From assembly GCF_019039035.1 (NCBI RefSeq), contig NZ_JAHNZT010000033.1:32890-96889 (forward strand): 64,000 nt of DNA. The letters run 5' to 3'. The stretch is from Citreicoccus inhibens (lineage in GTDB: Bacteria; Myxococcota; Myxococcia; Myxococcales; Myxococcaceae). How positions within the stretch are numbered: position 1 is the stretch's first letter; every line of letters starts with the position of its first letter. This document shows positions 28,415 through 36,910 of this stretch, one piece after another. A model generated the notes under the pieces. It worked only from the letters and a program-made list of their open reading frames with translations. It was not told where the DNA came from and searched no databases. The translations under genes and the position numbers were made by a program.

Positions 28415-30028
28415 CTACGGCACTTCGTAGGTCACGGCGATGGTCGAGGCCACGCTGACCCCGTCCAGGAGCAACCGCGTGTAGCGCGGATAGACGTTGT
28501 CCATGGCGCCGTCGAAGGCCATGCGGAACGACAGCCGGCTGCCCTCGCTCTGCCGATTCTTCCAGCGCGAGTCCGCCAGGGCCGTGATGTCCACGCGAAG
28601 CCAGTCCGGAGTGGCGCTGGTGCTGAGCGTGCCCGTGGCGCCGCCCGCCAGGTCATAGTCCGTGGTGTCGAGCTTCCCGTAGTCCACCGCCGTCCAGGAG
28701 AGCGTCCCCCATTGGGTGTAGGGGTTATCGCCGACGAGGGTGTCCTGGTAGATGGAGAGGGTGGCCGCGGTGATGCGCGTGGCGTTGGGATCGATGGGCG
28801 TCATGTCATAGCTGGCGAAGGCACGGGAGCGATGGAGCCCGGAGCCGCCGGCGACGGTGACATCGCCTACCTCGACATTGGTGTTGTGATACGCGTAGCG
28901 ATAGTCGGAGGTCAGGGACTTCGTCACCCTTCCTGCCGTGGTGGTGTCCAACTTCAGCACCGCCTGCTCGGAACGGATGATGCGCATGACGTCCTTGCCG
29001 CTCGCCGCCACCAGGGCATTGCCCGCGCGGTCCGTCGCGGAGCTGGTGAGGCTCCAATCGATGAAGCTCCCGGAGTTGGCGTGTCCGTGGAAGGTGAGCA
29101 CGCGGCTGTCGGCCGACCAGGACAGGGTTCCGACCACGGTGAGCGCCTGCGTGCCTTGCTTCGCGGTGACGAGCAGGGCGCCGCTCGTCGAGAGCCGATC
29201 CATGGGCTCGGAGAAGGTGAGGCCGAGGTCGAAGTCCTGAGGGATTCCCTTCGCGCCGGGCGTGGGGCCGACCACGGTGGGGCGAGTCACGTCGAGCGCC
29301 ATCACCTTGAACCGAGACGTCCTCGTACCTCCCAGCGAGCCGCCGGTTGAGTCCATGGCGGCGGCTCGAACTCCCCACTCCACCTGCTGGTCCCAGGCCC
29401 ACGGCGCATCGGGCGTGAAGACGAGGCTCGTGCCCTCCGCATCCCACGCGAAGCTTCCTGGCTGGCCGGATGCACCGGTGATGAAGAACGCCGCCTCGGT
29501 CGCGGCGCGATTCATGGGCTGGCTGAAGGTGATGCGGAGGGGCTCGCGAGGCGCGACGTTCTGCTCGCCGTCATCCGGAGTCATGAGCCTCACTTCGGGC
29601 TTCGCGGCTCCCTTCACCGTGAACTGGCCAGACATGGGCTCTTGGAGGGCGTTGCCCGCGCGGTCCTTCGCGCCGCTTCCTACGTGCCAGTGAATCTGCT
29701 GCCCCGGGGGAAAGGGCGCCGTCGAGGTGGCGGTCAGCACCGTGGCGGCGGGGTTCATCACGACCATCATCGTGAGGGTCGCGGTCTCCTCGACGCTGAA
29801 GGCCTGCATGACCGACTCCACGTTCATGGGCTCGGAGAACGTCACGGTGAGGGCCGCGGTGTTCTCCACCTGGAGGGCGCCATTCTCGGGGACCACGGAG
29901 GTGATCCGCGGCGGTGTGGAGTCCTTCGTGGGGAGCGGCTCCTCGCCACCGCCTGGCGGGTGATCGACCCCGGGACCACAGGCGCTCCACAACATCCCCA
30001 ACAGCCCCCACACCACGACTCGCTTCAT
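28415..30028 (-). CDS. Lipoprotein with Ig-like (Big_5) domains
   Basis: A 537-aa lipoprotein (lipobox LWSAC). Three Big_5-type Ig-like repeats follow, each carrying a SEPMN-type motif (TFSEPMNVES, TFSQPMNRAA, TFSEPMDRLS) and ending in DRAGNAL or an equivalent. The last 190 residues form a DNRLRE-like beta-sandwich (AFASYDMTPIDPNATRITAATLSIYQD). It is probably an outer-surface adhesive or binding protein. The ATG at 30028 gives a proper lipoprotein signal. Downstream of the caspase-barrel gene on the same strand. Confidence 0.88.
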   Translation of the reverse strand: MKRVVVWGLLGMLWSACGPGVDHPPGGGEEPLPTKDSTPPRITSVVPENGALQVENTAALTVTFSEPMNVESVMQAFSVEETATLTMMVVMNPAATVLTATSTAPFPPGQQIHWHVGSGAKDRAGNALQEPMSGQFTVKGAAKPEVRLMTPDDGEQNVAPREPLRITFSQPMNRAATEAAFFITGASGQPGSFAWDAEGTSLVFTPDAPWAWDQQVEWGVRAAAMDSTGGSLGGTRTSRFKVMALDVTRPTVVGPTPGAKGIPQDFDLGLTFSEPMDRLSTSGALLVTAKQGTQALTVVGTLSWSADSRVLTFHGHANSGSFIDWSLTSSATDRAGNALVAASGKDVMRIIRSEQAVLKLDTTTAGRVTKSLTSDYRYAYHNTNVEVGDVTVAGGSGLHRSRAFASYDMTPIDPNATRITAATLSIYQDTLVGDNPYTQWGTLSWTAVDYGKLDTTDYDLAGGATGTLSTSATPDWLRVDITALADSRWKNRQSEGSRLSFRMAFDGAMDNVYPRYTRLLLDGVSVASTIAVTYEVP

Positions 30029-30128
30029 GTCATGCCCTCGGATCCGGCGGCGCATCCAGGCCGCGCGTCATGGGACTGAACCCGCGAGTCCCGCGGGCTG
30101 CGCAAAAAATCGACGCGAGGTTCGTGGC

Positions 30129-31745
30129 TCAGAGCGCGAAGGCCAGTCCGCCCCAGGCCGCGGGCAGGAGCGTCACGGTCAAGTCCTGGTCCCGGCGAAA
30201 GGCGGTCACCGGCAGCTGGGCCTCGAATGCCAGGGACACGGGACCTGCCAGCGGCACCTGGAATCCCACCCAGGGCGCCACGCCACCCGCGCCACTCCAG
30301 GCGGTGCCCGCCTCGCCCTGCCGGGTCTGGAGAATGGCGCCGAGCCCCAGCTCCAATCCCACCGAGAGGGTCGCGGGTTCGCTGTGCCAGGTGTGGTGAA
30401 GCCCGAACCAACCGAAGGCGCTCGTCTCGTGCAAGGTGTCCTGGCTCCCGGTGGAGAGCGTCACCGCGCCCGAGACTCCCGAGGGCTCCCCGCTGCGCAC
30501 TGCCGCGCGAAGCCCCAGCACTCCGCCCAAGCCCGAGCCGACCCGCGCCTGCGCTCCCGCGGCCACCACGGCGCTCCATCGCGAAGGCGCGGAGAGGGGC
30601 GTGCCCTTGGGCGTGGCCTCGACGCGCACGGGCGTGGCTCGGAATGCATCGCGGGGCAGGACGTGGGTTTGCCCCGCCTCCAGGGACACCTGCGCGACGG
30701 TGCGTTCACCTTTCTCACTGGCGAGTCGCACCGCGTAGGCGCCAGGGGGCAAGGCGATCCGTCGTGCCGAGCCGGGCACCAGCTCGGCCAGGACCTGCTC
30801 GCGAGGAAGGGCCACCACGAGCGCGCGTTGGAAGTCGCCGGGCACTTCCAGCACGGCGCTGGGGCGCGTCAGCTCGGTGAGCACCAGCTCCCCTCGGCCG
30901 GAGAGGCGATAGTCATAGGCCGGGTGCTGCGTGGCGATGAGCGTGTCGGATGTATCTCGCACGGTGCGCTCGAAGGCGTAGCGATAGGCCTCCGCGAGCG
31001 TGACTCGGCCATCGCCAGAGAGGTCCGCCGCGCCGCGCAGCCCGGAGACGAGGTGATGTGTGAAGAACGCGCCGCCCAGCTCTCGGGACTCCAGCGCCAG
31101 TTCGTCCGCCGCGCTGGACGTGAGCAAGGCTTGCCCCGAGGAGTCCAGCTCATCCGTCAGGCGAATGTCGAACGTGGGCCCCGGCGTGCCGCCCTTGAGC
31201 GCGAGCAAGGCGCCGCTGCGACAACTGTCTACCAGCGCGATGCGCACGTTGGCGCCGGTGCCTTCGAGCCAGCGGCGCAGGTCCGCGTAGCGCAGCCGCT
31301 CGCGTCCCAACTCCAGCGCGTCGCCGTCCGAGTGGCCCGAGTAATAGAACGTGAGGATGACCCGCGCGGAGGGGTCTTGATGCCATTGCCGCACCTTCGC
31401 GGTGGTCTGCTCCAGCGCGTCGTGCAGGGCCTGGAGCCCCGGGCTGCGCAGCAAGCGGAGGTCTTCGGGTTTGACGCCGCCCAGTTCCTTCAGGACGCCC
31501 GCGACCTTGACGGCATCGGCTTCCGCGTAGCGCAGCGGCGGCTGACTCCCAGCGCCGGTGTTGTGGCCTACCACCACGGCGATGCGGAACGTCTCCGCGC
31601 GAGCGGAGGAAGAGACGCCCACGAGCAGCACGATGAGCGTTCGAAGGACGGACCTCGTGACGAGGGTGATTCCACGCGCATGGGGCCGGTGGCTCGGACC
31701 TGGGGCGGGGGGGGCTGCGGCACTCGCGGGCTGGCGTGGAGGCAT
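30129..31745 (-). CDS. Caspase-like (C14) protein with probable C-terminal beta-barrel
   Basis: A protein of about 538 aa. After an N-terminal signal-like segment (SVLRTLIVLLVGVSSSARA) comes a caspase/metacaspase domain with catalytic His138 (YYSGHSDGD) and Cys175 (LVDSCRSGAL). A linker with an all-beta Ig-like part follows (GAYAVRLASEKGERT). The last 150 residues alternate hydrophobic and polar residues with many aromatics and end in LAFAL, as in outer-membrane beta-barrels. The start is uncertain: I used ATG 31745, but an upstream ATG at 31823 is open too, and neither has a good ribosome site. Confidence 0.82.
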   Translation of the reverse strand: MPPRQPASAAAPPAPGPSHRPHARGITLVTRSVLRTLIVLLVGVSSSARAETFRIAVVVGHNTGAGSQPPLRYAEADAVKVAGVLKELGGVKPEDLRLLRSPGLQALHDALEQTTAKVRQWHQDPSARVILTFYYSGHSDGDALELGRERLRYADLRRWLEGTGANVRIALVDSCRSGALLALKGGTPGPTFDIRLTDELDSSGQALLTSSAADELALESRELGGAFFTHHLVSGLRGAADLSGDGRVTLAEAYRYAFERTVRDTSDTLIATQHPAYDYRLSGRGELVLTELTRPSAVLEVPGDFQRALVVALPREQVLAELVPGSARRIALPPGAYAVRLASEKGERTVAQVSLEAGQTHVLPRDAFRATPVRVEATPKGTPLSAPSRWSAVVAAGAQARVGSGLGGVLGLRAAVRSGEPSGVSGAVTLSTGSQDTLHETSAFGWFGLHHTWHSEPATLSVGLELGLGAILQTRQGEAGTAWSGAGGVAPWVGFQVPLAGPVSLAFEAQLPVTAFRRDQDLTVTLLPAAWGGLAFAL

Positions 31746-31955
31746 CGAGCTGGCTGGGACGGCGGATCCGGAACCGCGGCCTCGCGGCACCCAATCTTGA
31801 CCGAGAGTCCTTGGGCAAGTCATCCCTCGAGACGTCTGAGGAGAGGGCCCTGGTCGAGAGTTCGACGATGCGGATCGTTCCTCCGTGACAGGACGAGGCA
31901 GTGCGATAGCCTGCGCCCGCGAGAATCCACTCGCAGCTTGAACGGGGCCTCAGCC

Positions 31956-32420
31956 ATGTCCGCGGAGATTGGAAAGCCGTTTCCGAAATTCTCGCTGCTC
32001 GATCAGGACGGTCGTCCTCGGAAACTGGAGGACTTCGCCGGCAAGTGGCTCGTGGTGTACGTCTACCCCAAGGACGACACGCCGGGCTGCACCATCCAGG
32101 GCAAGTCCTTCACCGCAACGAAGGATGATTTCGAGAAGGCCAACATCAAGGTCTTGGGGGTCAGCGAAGACGACGTGGCGTCTCACAAGAGCTTCTGCAA
32201 CAAGTTCGCGTTCACCATCGACCTGCTGGCCGACCCCAAGCACGAACTGCTGCGCGCGGCTGGCGTGGGGCAGTCCGAGTGGAAGGGGACGATGTACTGG
32301 GACCGCACCTCCTTCGTCATCGACCCGAGCGGTGTGCTGCGCAAGGTCTACTTGAAGGTGAATCCGGAAGGGCACGAGCGCGTGCTGCTCGGAGACATCA
32401 AGCAGTTGCAGGCGGCCTGA
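31956..32420 (+). CDS. bcp: Peroxiredoxin, PrxQ/BCP subfamily
   Basis: A 154-aa thiol peroxidase that reduces hydrogen peroxide and organic hydroperoxides in the cytosol. The peroxidatic Cys45 lies in DDTPGCTIQG. The position-50 resolving cysteine of E. coli BCP is Lys here, but Cys81 (SFCNKF) lies 36 residues downstream, the spacing of the other PrxQ subtype. Typical YPKDDTPGCT and FVIDPSGVLRKVY motifs are present. Reducing power would come from thioredoxin such as the one at 38.1-38.4 kb. A strong terminator hairpin follows. Confidence 0.95.
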   Translation: MSAEIGKPFPKFSLLDQDGRPRKLEDFAGKWLVVYVYPKDDTPGCTIQGKSFTATKDDFEKANIKVLGVSEDDVASHKSFCNKFAFTIDLLADPKHELLRAAGVGQSEWKGTMYWDRTSFVIDPSGVLRKVYLKVNPEGHERVLLGDIKQLQAA

Positions 32421-32429
32421 GCGCGCATC

Positions 32430-32458
32430 TCCCGCGGCGTGAGGGCCGCGCCGCGGGA
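32430..32458. terminator. Perfect 10-bp hairpin after bcp
   Basis: TCCCGCGGCG (32430-32439) pairs with CGCCGCGGGA (32449-32458), 9-base loop, starting 9 bases after the peroxiredoxin stop. No U-run. Likely terminator, perhaps bidirectional with the convergent SDR gene. Confidence 0.6.
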
Positions 32459-32570
32459 ATGCGAGTCACCCCGGCTCGCTTGAGCAAGAATTGCCATGAG
32501 GCGTGAGTACCCCACTGCTCGTCGCCCCATGGCAGGCCGGTCCATCACTTGAGGTGGGCGAAAGCCAGAC

Positions 32571-33395
32571 TCAGACGGAGGGGTCGACGGCGCGGGTGAT
32601 GCCCAGGGTGTCCGCGTAGCTGTGCAGTCCGCGAATGTGATTGCCGCCGTCGACGGAGAGGGTATCCCCTGTCACCCACGAGGCCAGGTCACTGCAAAGG
32701 AATGACACCACCTTGGCCACGTCCTCCGGCTCGCCACACGGCTTGCCGAGCGGAGTGTGGGCGAAGAACTCGCGCCCCATGGCTCCGGTGAGGAGTCCGG
32801 CGCCTTCCGCAAGCGGTGTGCGAATGGCCCCAGGCGCCACGACATTCACGCGGATGTTGTAGCGCCCCAACTCCGAAGCCGTGACCTTCGAGAAGTTCGC
32901 GAGCGCCGCCTTGGACGCACAATAGTGCGCAAGCCCGTCCGTCACGGAGAGTTGGTTCAGCGAGGAGATGTTGACGATGGACCCTGGCTGCCTGGCGGCG
33001 ACCAGCGCCTTCGCCAGCTGCTGGGTGAAGAGGAAGGGGCCTTTGAGATTGATGGCCAGGACCTGGTCGAACTCCTCCACGGGCATCTCGAGGACGGGGC
33101 GCAAGGTGGCCGTGCCCGCGTTGTTCACGAGGATGCCCGGGAGGCCAAACTCTCGCGTCGCGAGTGCGATGGCGCGAGTGATGTCCTCCACTCGGACCAC
33201 GTCGCCCGCGAAGGGCACGGCCCGCGTCCGCCCCTCCGCTGCCTTGTTGAGCTCCGCCGCGGCCGCCTCCACCTTCTCCGGCGTCCGCCCGAAGAGCAGC
33301 ACGTTGGCTCCGTCTCGCATGAGCCGTGAGGCGATTCCCAATCCGATGCCCTGTCCCGCCCCCGTCACAATGGCACTGCCTGACACCAGCTTCAT
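32571..33395 (-). CDS. Short-chain dehydrogenase/reductase (SDR)
   Basis: A 274-aa NAD(P)-dependent oxidoreductase of the classical SDR family. Cofactor motif TGAGQGIGLG, NNAG, catalytic Ser in NISSLN and YCASK (Tyr-x3-Lys) are intact. FGRTPEKV after beta-2 suggests NADP(H) preference through the Arg. The C-terminus has GDTLSVDGG. Substrate unknown. The gene stands alone. Confidence 0.95.
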   Translation of the reverse strand: MKLVSGSAIVTGAGQGIGLGIASRLMRDGANVLLFGRTPEKVEAAAAELNKAAEGRTRAVPFAGDVVRVEDITRAIALATREFGLPGILVNNAGTATLRPVLEMPVEEFDQVLAINLKGPFLFTQQLAKALVAARQPGSIVNISSLNQLSVTDGLAHYCASKAALANFSKVTASELGRYNIRVNVVAPGAIRTPLAEGAGLLTGAMGREFFAHTPLGKPCGEPEDVAKVVSFLCSDLASWVTGDTLSVDGGNHIRGLHSYADTLGITRAVDPSV

Positions 33396-33986
33396 GATGA
33401 CTCCTCTTTCAGAGGGATGCGCTGCAACCCTAGCAGCCGCATGCTCATCCGGCGTCGCAGCCGCGCAGCATGAACGACCAGGGATATCCCCTGACCTCCG
33501 AACAAGAGTTCAGGGCCACCGTGCGAAAGTTCAATCGGGCGAACTCCGAGGCGCGCGCAGTTGCGGGGCAACGCCATTCATGCTCAGCGCGAGAGCCATC
33601 CACCTGGGGTCAGGGTGACCACCGCGCGGGTGTTGGCCTCCGGTGGATAATCACCAGTCTGAGTGGCTCGTGGAGATCGCTCGGGCTGGTGCGGCGAGCC
33701 GCAGGGGCGTGCCGAGCCCTGTGGTGCCGTCGTGTCTGGCGTGTTCACCCCCGGACAGCCGGGGGCTTGCGATGTTTGGTGTCCTGCGCTGCGCCGACCG
33801 TGGGCACCTGCTCAGCTTACGGGCGCACCCCCGTTGTCTTGGTTGTGTTTGCCTTGATGCCGGGCCATGGCGCCTGCCAAGCGAGGGCCTTGGGACGCCT
33901 GTCGGTGCTCCGTGCTGCCTGCGATTCGCCGAGGATGGGGCTTGGCGGGGCAAGAGGCGCTCAGGCCCCGAAGATGGAGGCTGGCT
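33396..33986. other. Non-coding stretch with hairpin
   Basis: About 590 bases without a supported gene. Frames that happen to be open lack ribosome sites and protein-like composition. CCCCCGG (33748-33754) and CCGGGGG (33759-33765) form a 7-bp stem with loop ACAG. The base composition is noticeably richer in T and G than nearby genes. Confidence 0.4.
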
Positions 33987-35003
33987 GTGGCCCTGCTTGA
34001 TTCAGCCGTGGGTCTGCTGTGGGGGGTGCTCGGCGCTTCGCCCCATCCGATGATTCCTCCCACTCAGGCGCGGCAGGCTGCCACTGACACCGCGCGGTCC
34101 CTTCGGAATGTTTGCGCTTCCGCGCGGCCGTTCTACTGGGAACTCGGGACTGCTGTCGGAAAGGACGTGGGTGGATCCGTGGGCTTGGTGGCCCCGGGGG
34201 CCGGGACCGAGATGAACATCGCCTCCGCGTCGAAGTGGCTTTACGGCGCCTATGTCTTGGAGGTGCTCCAGGGGCAGCTTCGCCCAGGCGTGGATGTCCC
34301 GTTCCTCAACCTGACGAGCACGACGCCAGTGCTCGATGCGAGCGCCTCATCTGCTTGCAAGTCGGCTTTGTCCACGGTGCGCGCGTGTGGCAAGACAGCG
34401 GGCATCGAGGAGCCGTTGATCCAATACGTCCCGGAGCCGCCGACGCGCTTCTATTACCACCCGGGACACTTCGAGGCACACGCGGACTTCGCGATGGGCA
34501 TGGGTTTCTTTGACGGCGCATCGCTCGCGCTCGCCTTTCAAGGCCGCCTGCCGTTGAGCCTCAGCTTCGTGAGCGTCAACCTCGCGGGCGGCGCCAAGAC
34601 GAGCGCCAGCGAGTACGCGAAGTTCCTGCGCGCCCTCATGCGCGATGAGTTGAAGCTGGGGCCCCTGCTCGGAACGCACAGCACGTGCGCGACGGCGGCC
34701 TGCGGCAACACCGGTTACAGTCCTTGGTTTGCCACGGAGCCCGCGCATTACTCACTCGCCCACTGGGTGGAGCCGGATGAAGGGACCCCGTGGAGCGGTG
34801 GTTTCAGCAGCGCGGGCCTCTTCGGCTTCTATCCGTGGATCGCCAAGGACAAGGGGACGTACTTGATTGTCGCGGGAGAGCACCTGCTGGGTGTGCTGGG
34901 CCAGTCGCGTACGACGCCCGCGGAAGAGACGGCTTCAGGAAAGGCCGTCCTGTGTGGACGGCTCATCAAGAAGGCCTATTACACGGGCGTCGTTCAGGAG
35001 TGA
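33987..35003 (+). CDS. Serine hydrolase, beta-lactamase-like
   Basis: A 338-aa protein with a signal-like N-terminus (ALLDSAVGLLWGVLGASPHP). A beta-lactamase/PBP-like active-site pattern S-x-x-K occurs in NIASASKWLYG, followed by a helix (AYVLEVLQGQL). Later segments YYHPGHFEAHADFAMGMGFF and SAGLFGFYPWI are candidates for the other catalytic positions. Four Cys residues suggest disulfides in the periplasm. The GTG start has GGAGG six bases upstream (33976-33980); the longer frame lacks a signal. The substrate is unknown; it may process peptidoglycan, esters or peptides. Confidence 0.7.
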   Translation: MALLDSAVGLLWGVLGASPHPMIPPTQARQAATDTARSLRNVCASARPFYWELGTAVGKDVGGSVGLVAPGAGTEMNIASASKWLYGAYVLEVLQGQLRPGVDVPFLNLTSTTPVLDASASSACKSALSTVRACGKTAGIEEPLIQYVPEPPTRFYYHPGHFEAHADFAMGMGFFDGASLALAFQGRLPLSLSFVSVNLAGGAKTSASEYAKFLRALMRDELKLGPLLGTHSTCATAACGNTGYSPWFATEPAHYSLAHWVEPDEGTPWSGGFSSAGLFGFYPWIAKDKGTYLIVAGEHLLGVLGQSRTTPAEETASGKAVLCGRLIKKAYYTGVVQE

Positions 35004-35008
35004 GTGCG

Positions 35009-36027
35009 TCAGTCTTGCTTTGTCGCCTCGGGCTCGGCTGACTCCAGCCTGCGGAGTTGTTCGCGGAGGAGTTCCGCGAGCACTCGGACGTGGGGCTCCT
35101 TCAGCAGGCGGGTGTGGGGTCCTGGCACGGGACTGACTCTCACGCTTTCGGTGAGCCACGCGGACCACCCTTCGTCCTCCGCGCGAGCGCTCTGTCGCTG
35201 CACGGCGCGGAACATCTCGGCTGTTCCTTCGTAGCGCTTCGCGGGGACGTCGTTGCGGTAGGCCTCGCCGAGCCGCTCATGGGCGGAGAAGAGGCGCTCG
35301 ATGTGGCTTGCGTCCAGTCCGCCCGCGGCTGGGAGTCCTCGCAGGACTTCGATCATCCGCGGTAGCAACGCCTCGTCCGAGGCATCGCTGATGCGCTCCA
35401 TCGCTTCGGCGGGCACGTCCTGAATGGACAGCCCCGCCAGCTGCCCGAAGGCCACCAGTCGCGCGAGCGGAGGAGGCGCGGAATTGGAGGGAGCCGTCGA
35501 GGAGCCAGCGAGCCCTGTTGCCGGTTCTGTCGAGGCGCTGGCCCGGAGAGGAGGAGAAGGGATTGGGGAGGAAGCGCTCAGCGGTGAGGAGAGGTACCCC
35601 CAAGCGAGGCAGAGACCGCCGACGAAGAGCTCGCCCGGGACGCCAATCGAGCAAGGGCAGAGCGAGTCGTCGAGGACGAAGGTGGAGGAGAGAGAAGAAG
35701 CCGGAGCGGAGGACGGAGAAGAGGGGCTTGCCCTCGCGAGGCCCCAGCTCCTTCAGTGACTGCGTGAGTGTGGGCGGCAGGTGAATCCGAGGATGGCCTC
35801 GGGATCGAGGCGCTGACGCCAGTAGGCGAGCTGTGATTGGAGCCCGTCACCCTGCAGCCATTGGCGCTGCCACGCGGTGTAGTCCGGGTACTGCATGGGC
35901 AGTGGCGCCAGCGCGATGGTCGTGCCCGACGCGAAGGCTTGATACAGCTCGGCCAGCTCCCACAGACGGGTCTTCTCACGCAGCAGCTCAGCCACCCGCG
36001 CGCGCATCGAATTGGAACGGGACGCCA
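35009..36027 (-). pseudogene. Degraded NRPS module remnant (C, A and TE fragments)
   Basis: Reading 5' to 3' on the minus strand: a condensation-domain piece (ELAELYQAFASGTT, PMQYPDYTAWQRQWLQG, LAYWRQRL), a TGA stop at 35755-35753, then an adenylation A6 piece (VLDDSLCPCSIGVPGEL, FVGG...AWGYL; 35591-35689) in the same frame. A shifted frame follows with A7 (LTAERFLPNPF, GQRLDRTGNRARWLLDG; 35481-35588), then a thioesterase C-terminus back in the first frame (FGQLAGLSIQDVPAEAMERI, and near the end KEPHVRVLAELL). A8-A10, the carrier protein and most of the C domain are deleted. The YRTGD motif is also corrupted to DRTGN. Confidence 0.85.
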
Positions 36028-36133
36028 TGTCTGCACCAACTCCTTCGTTCCGCGCCGAAAGACGAAGTGCATGCCGGGAACCGGCATCTCCAAGCATTGC
36101 GCGGCAACGCAACCTGTGTTCAGTTAAGTCCCA

Positions 36134-36153
36134 GTTTTGGATTTGTCCAAAAC
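36134..36153. promoter_or_regulatory. AT-rich 8-bp palindrome upstream of the immunity-like genes
   Basis: GTTTTGGA (36134-36141), TTTG, TCCAAAAC (36146-36153). The symmetry extends outward to CCCA/TGGG with one extra A on the right. It lies in an AT-rich patch 77 bases before the first Imm5-like gene and upstream of the NRPS scar on the other strand. There is no T-run, so an operator is more likely than a terminator. Confidence 0.5.
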
Positions 36154-36229
36154 ATGGGAATAGTCATTCTGTAGCGGAATGTGTCTCGCCTCTCGCGCCC
36201 GGGCGGGGCGACGACAGCGAGAGGTGCGT

Positions 36230-36871
36230 GTGGACGCGGCAGTGCTGGAAGAACTCCTGAGTCGTTTCGATGCCGCAGACGACGATCGGGCGTGGTGCCA
36301 GGGCCGGACGCTCGCGGAAGCGTGGCGTGCGAGTCAGTCTGGCTATCTGTTGATTCGGCTCGCCGCGGCGGCGGGCGTGGACCGACGGCGCGTATTGCGC
36401 GCGGTCTGCGCCTGTGCGCGACTCACGTTGAAGTATGCCCTGGTGATGGATCCGCAATATGACCCGCTCGACCAGCCGAGTGTGCCCCTCGCGCTGGATG
36501 TCACCGAGGCGTGGGCGAACTGCGTGCCAGGAGTCGAACTGGACGCGGTGAAAGCCGTGGCGGGCCCTGTGGAGCAGGCTGCGTATGGAGTGGACTGCGC
36601 CGCGGGCTATCTACAGGTCCCTTTTCCTCCGGGGGCCGTGGACGTGGCCTTCGCGGTCGCGAACGCGGCAGCGGCTGCGGTCGAGGAGAGCGAGGCGGAG
36701 TACGCCCGGAAGGTCGCGAAGTCGGTCCTCTCCGCTGTCAGTGCGGGAGCGGCTCAGTCAGACTATTCGGATGCGGGTCGTCTCGAGTTCGATGCGACGG
36801 TTGCCCGTAGCATCCGAGACTTCATCCGCGCGGAAGACGTCGCAGCGGCGGCGACTTCTCGGGCGGGCTGA
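36230..36871 (+). CDS. Imm5-like putative immunity protein, copy 1
   Basis: A 213-aa all-helical cytoplasmic protein. It shares with its neighbour a conserved core: WCQGRTLAEAWRAS, LIRLAAAAGVDRRRVLRAVCACARLTLKY, PQYDPLDQPSVPLALDVTEAW, PFPPGAVDVAF and IRDFIRAEDVA. The pattern resembles the Imm5-type putative immunity family of polymorphic toxin systems; this is pattern memory, not a search. A GTG start at 36230 with GAGAGG upstream makes the length match copy 2. No toxin gene is visible nearby. Confidence 0.7.
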   Translation: MDAAVLEELLSRFDAADDDRAWCQGRTLAEAWRASQSGYLLIRLAAAAGVDRRRVLRAVCACARLTLKYALVMDPQYDPLDQPSVPLALDVTEAWANCVPGVELDAVKAVAGPVEQAAYGVDCAAGYLQVPFPPGAVDVAFAVANAAAAAVEESEAEYARKVAKSVLSAVSAGAAQSDYSDAGRLEFDATVARSIRDFIRAEDVAAAATSRAG

Positions 36872-36910
36872 GTCAGACCGGGCGTGGCAGCACGCTTTCG
36901 CGGAGCATTT

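Noticed and set aside
30081..30109. GC hairpin next to an A-run, looking like an intrinsic terminator
   Set aside because: For the minus-strand caspase gene the U-run would come before the stem, and there is no plus-strand gene ending there, so the order is wrong in both directions.
33643..34053. Open frame overlapping the serine hydrolase start
   Set aside because: No ribosome site and Cys/Gly/Arg-rich composition; the hydrolase frame has GGAGG and a signal-like start.
35277..35654. Separate small protein gene
   Set aside because: Its middle is simply the shifted A7 part of the NRPS scar; the rest is out-of-frame sequence.
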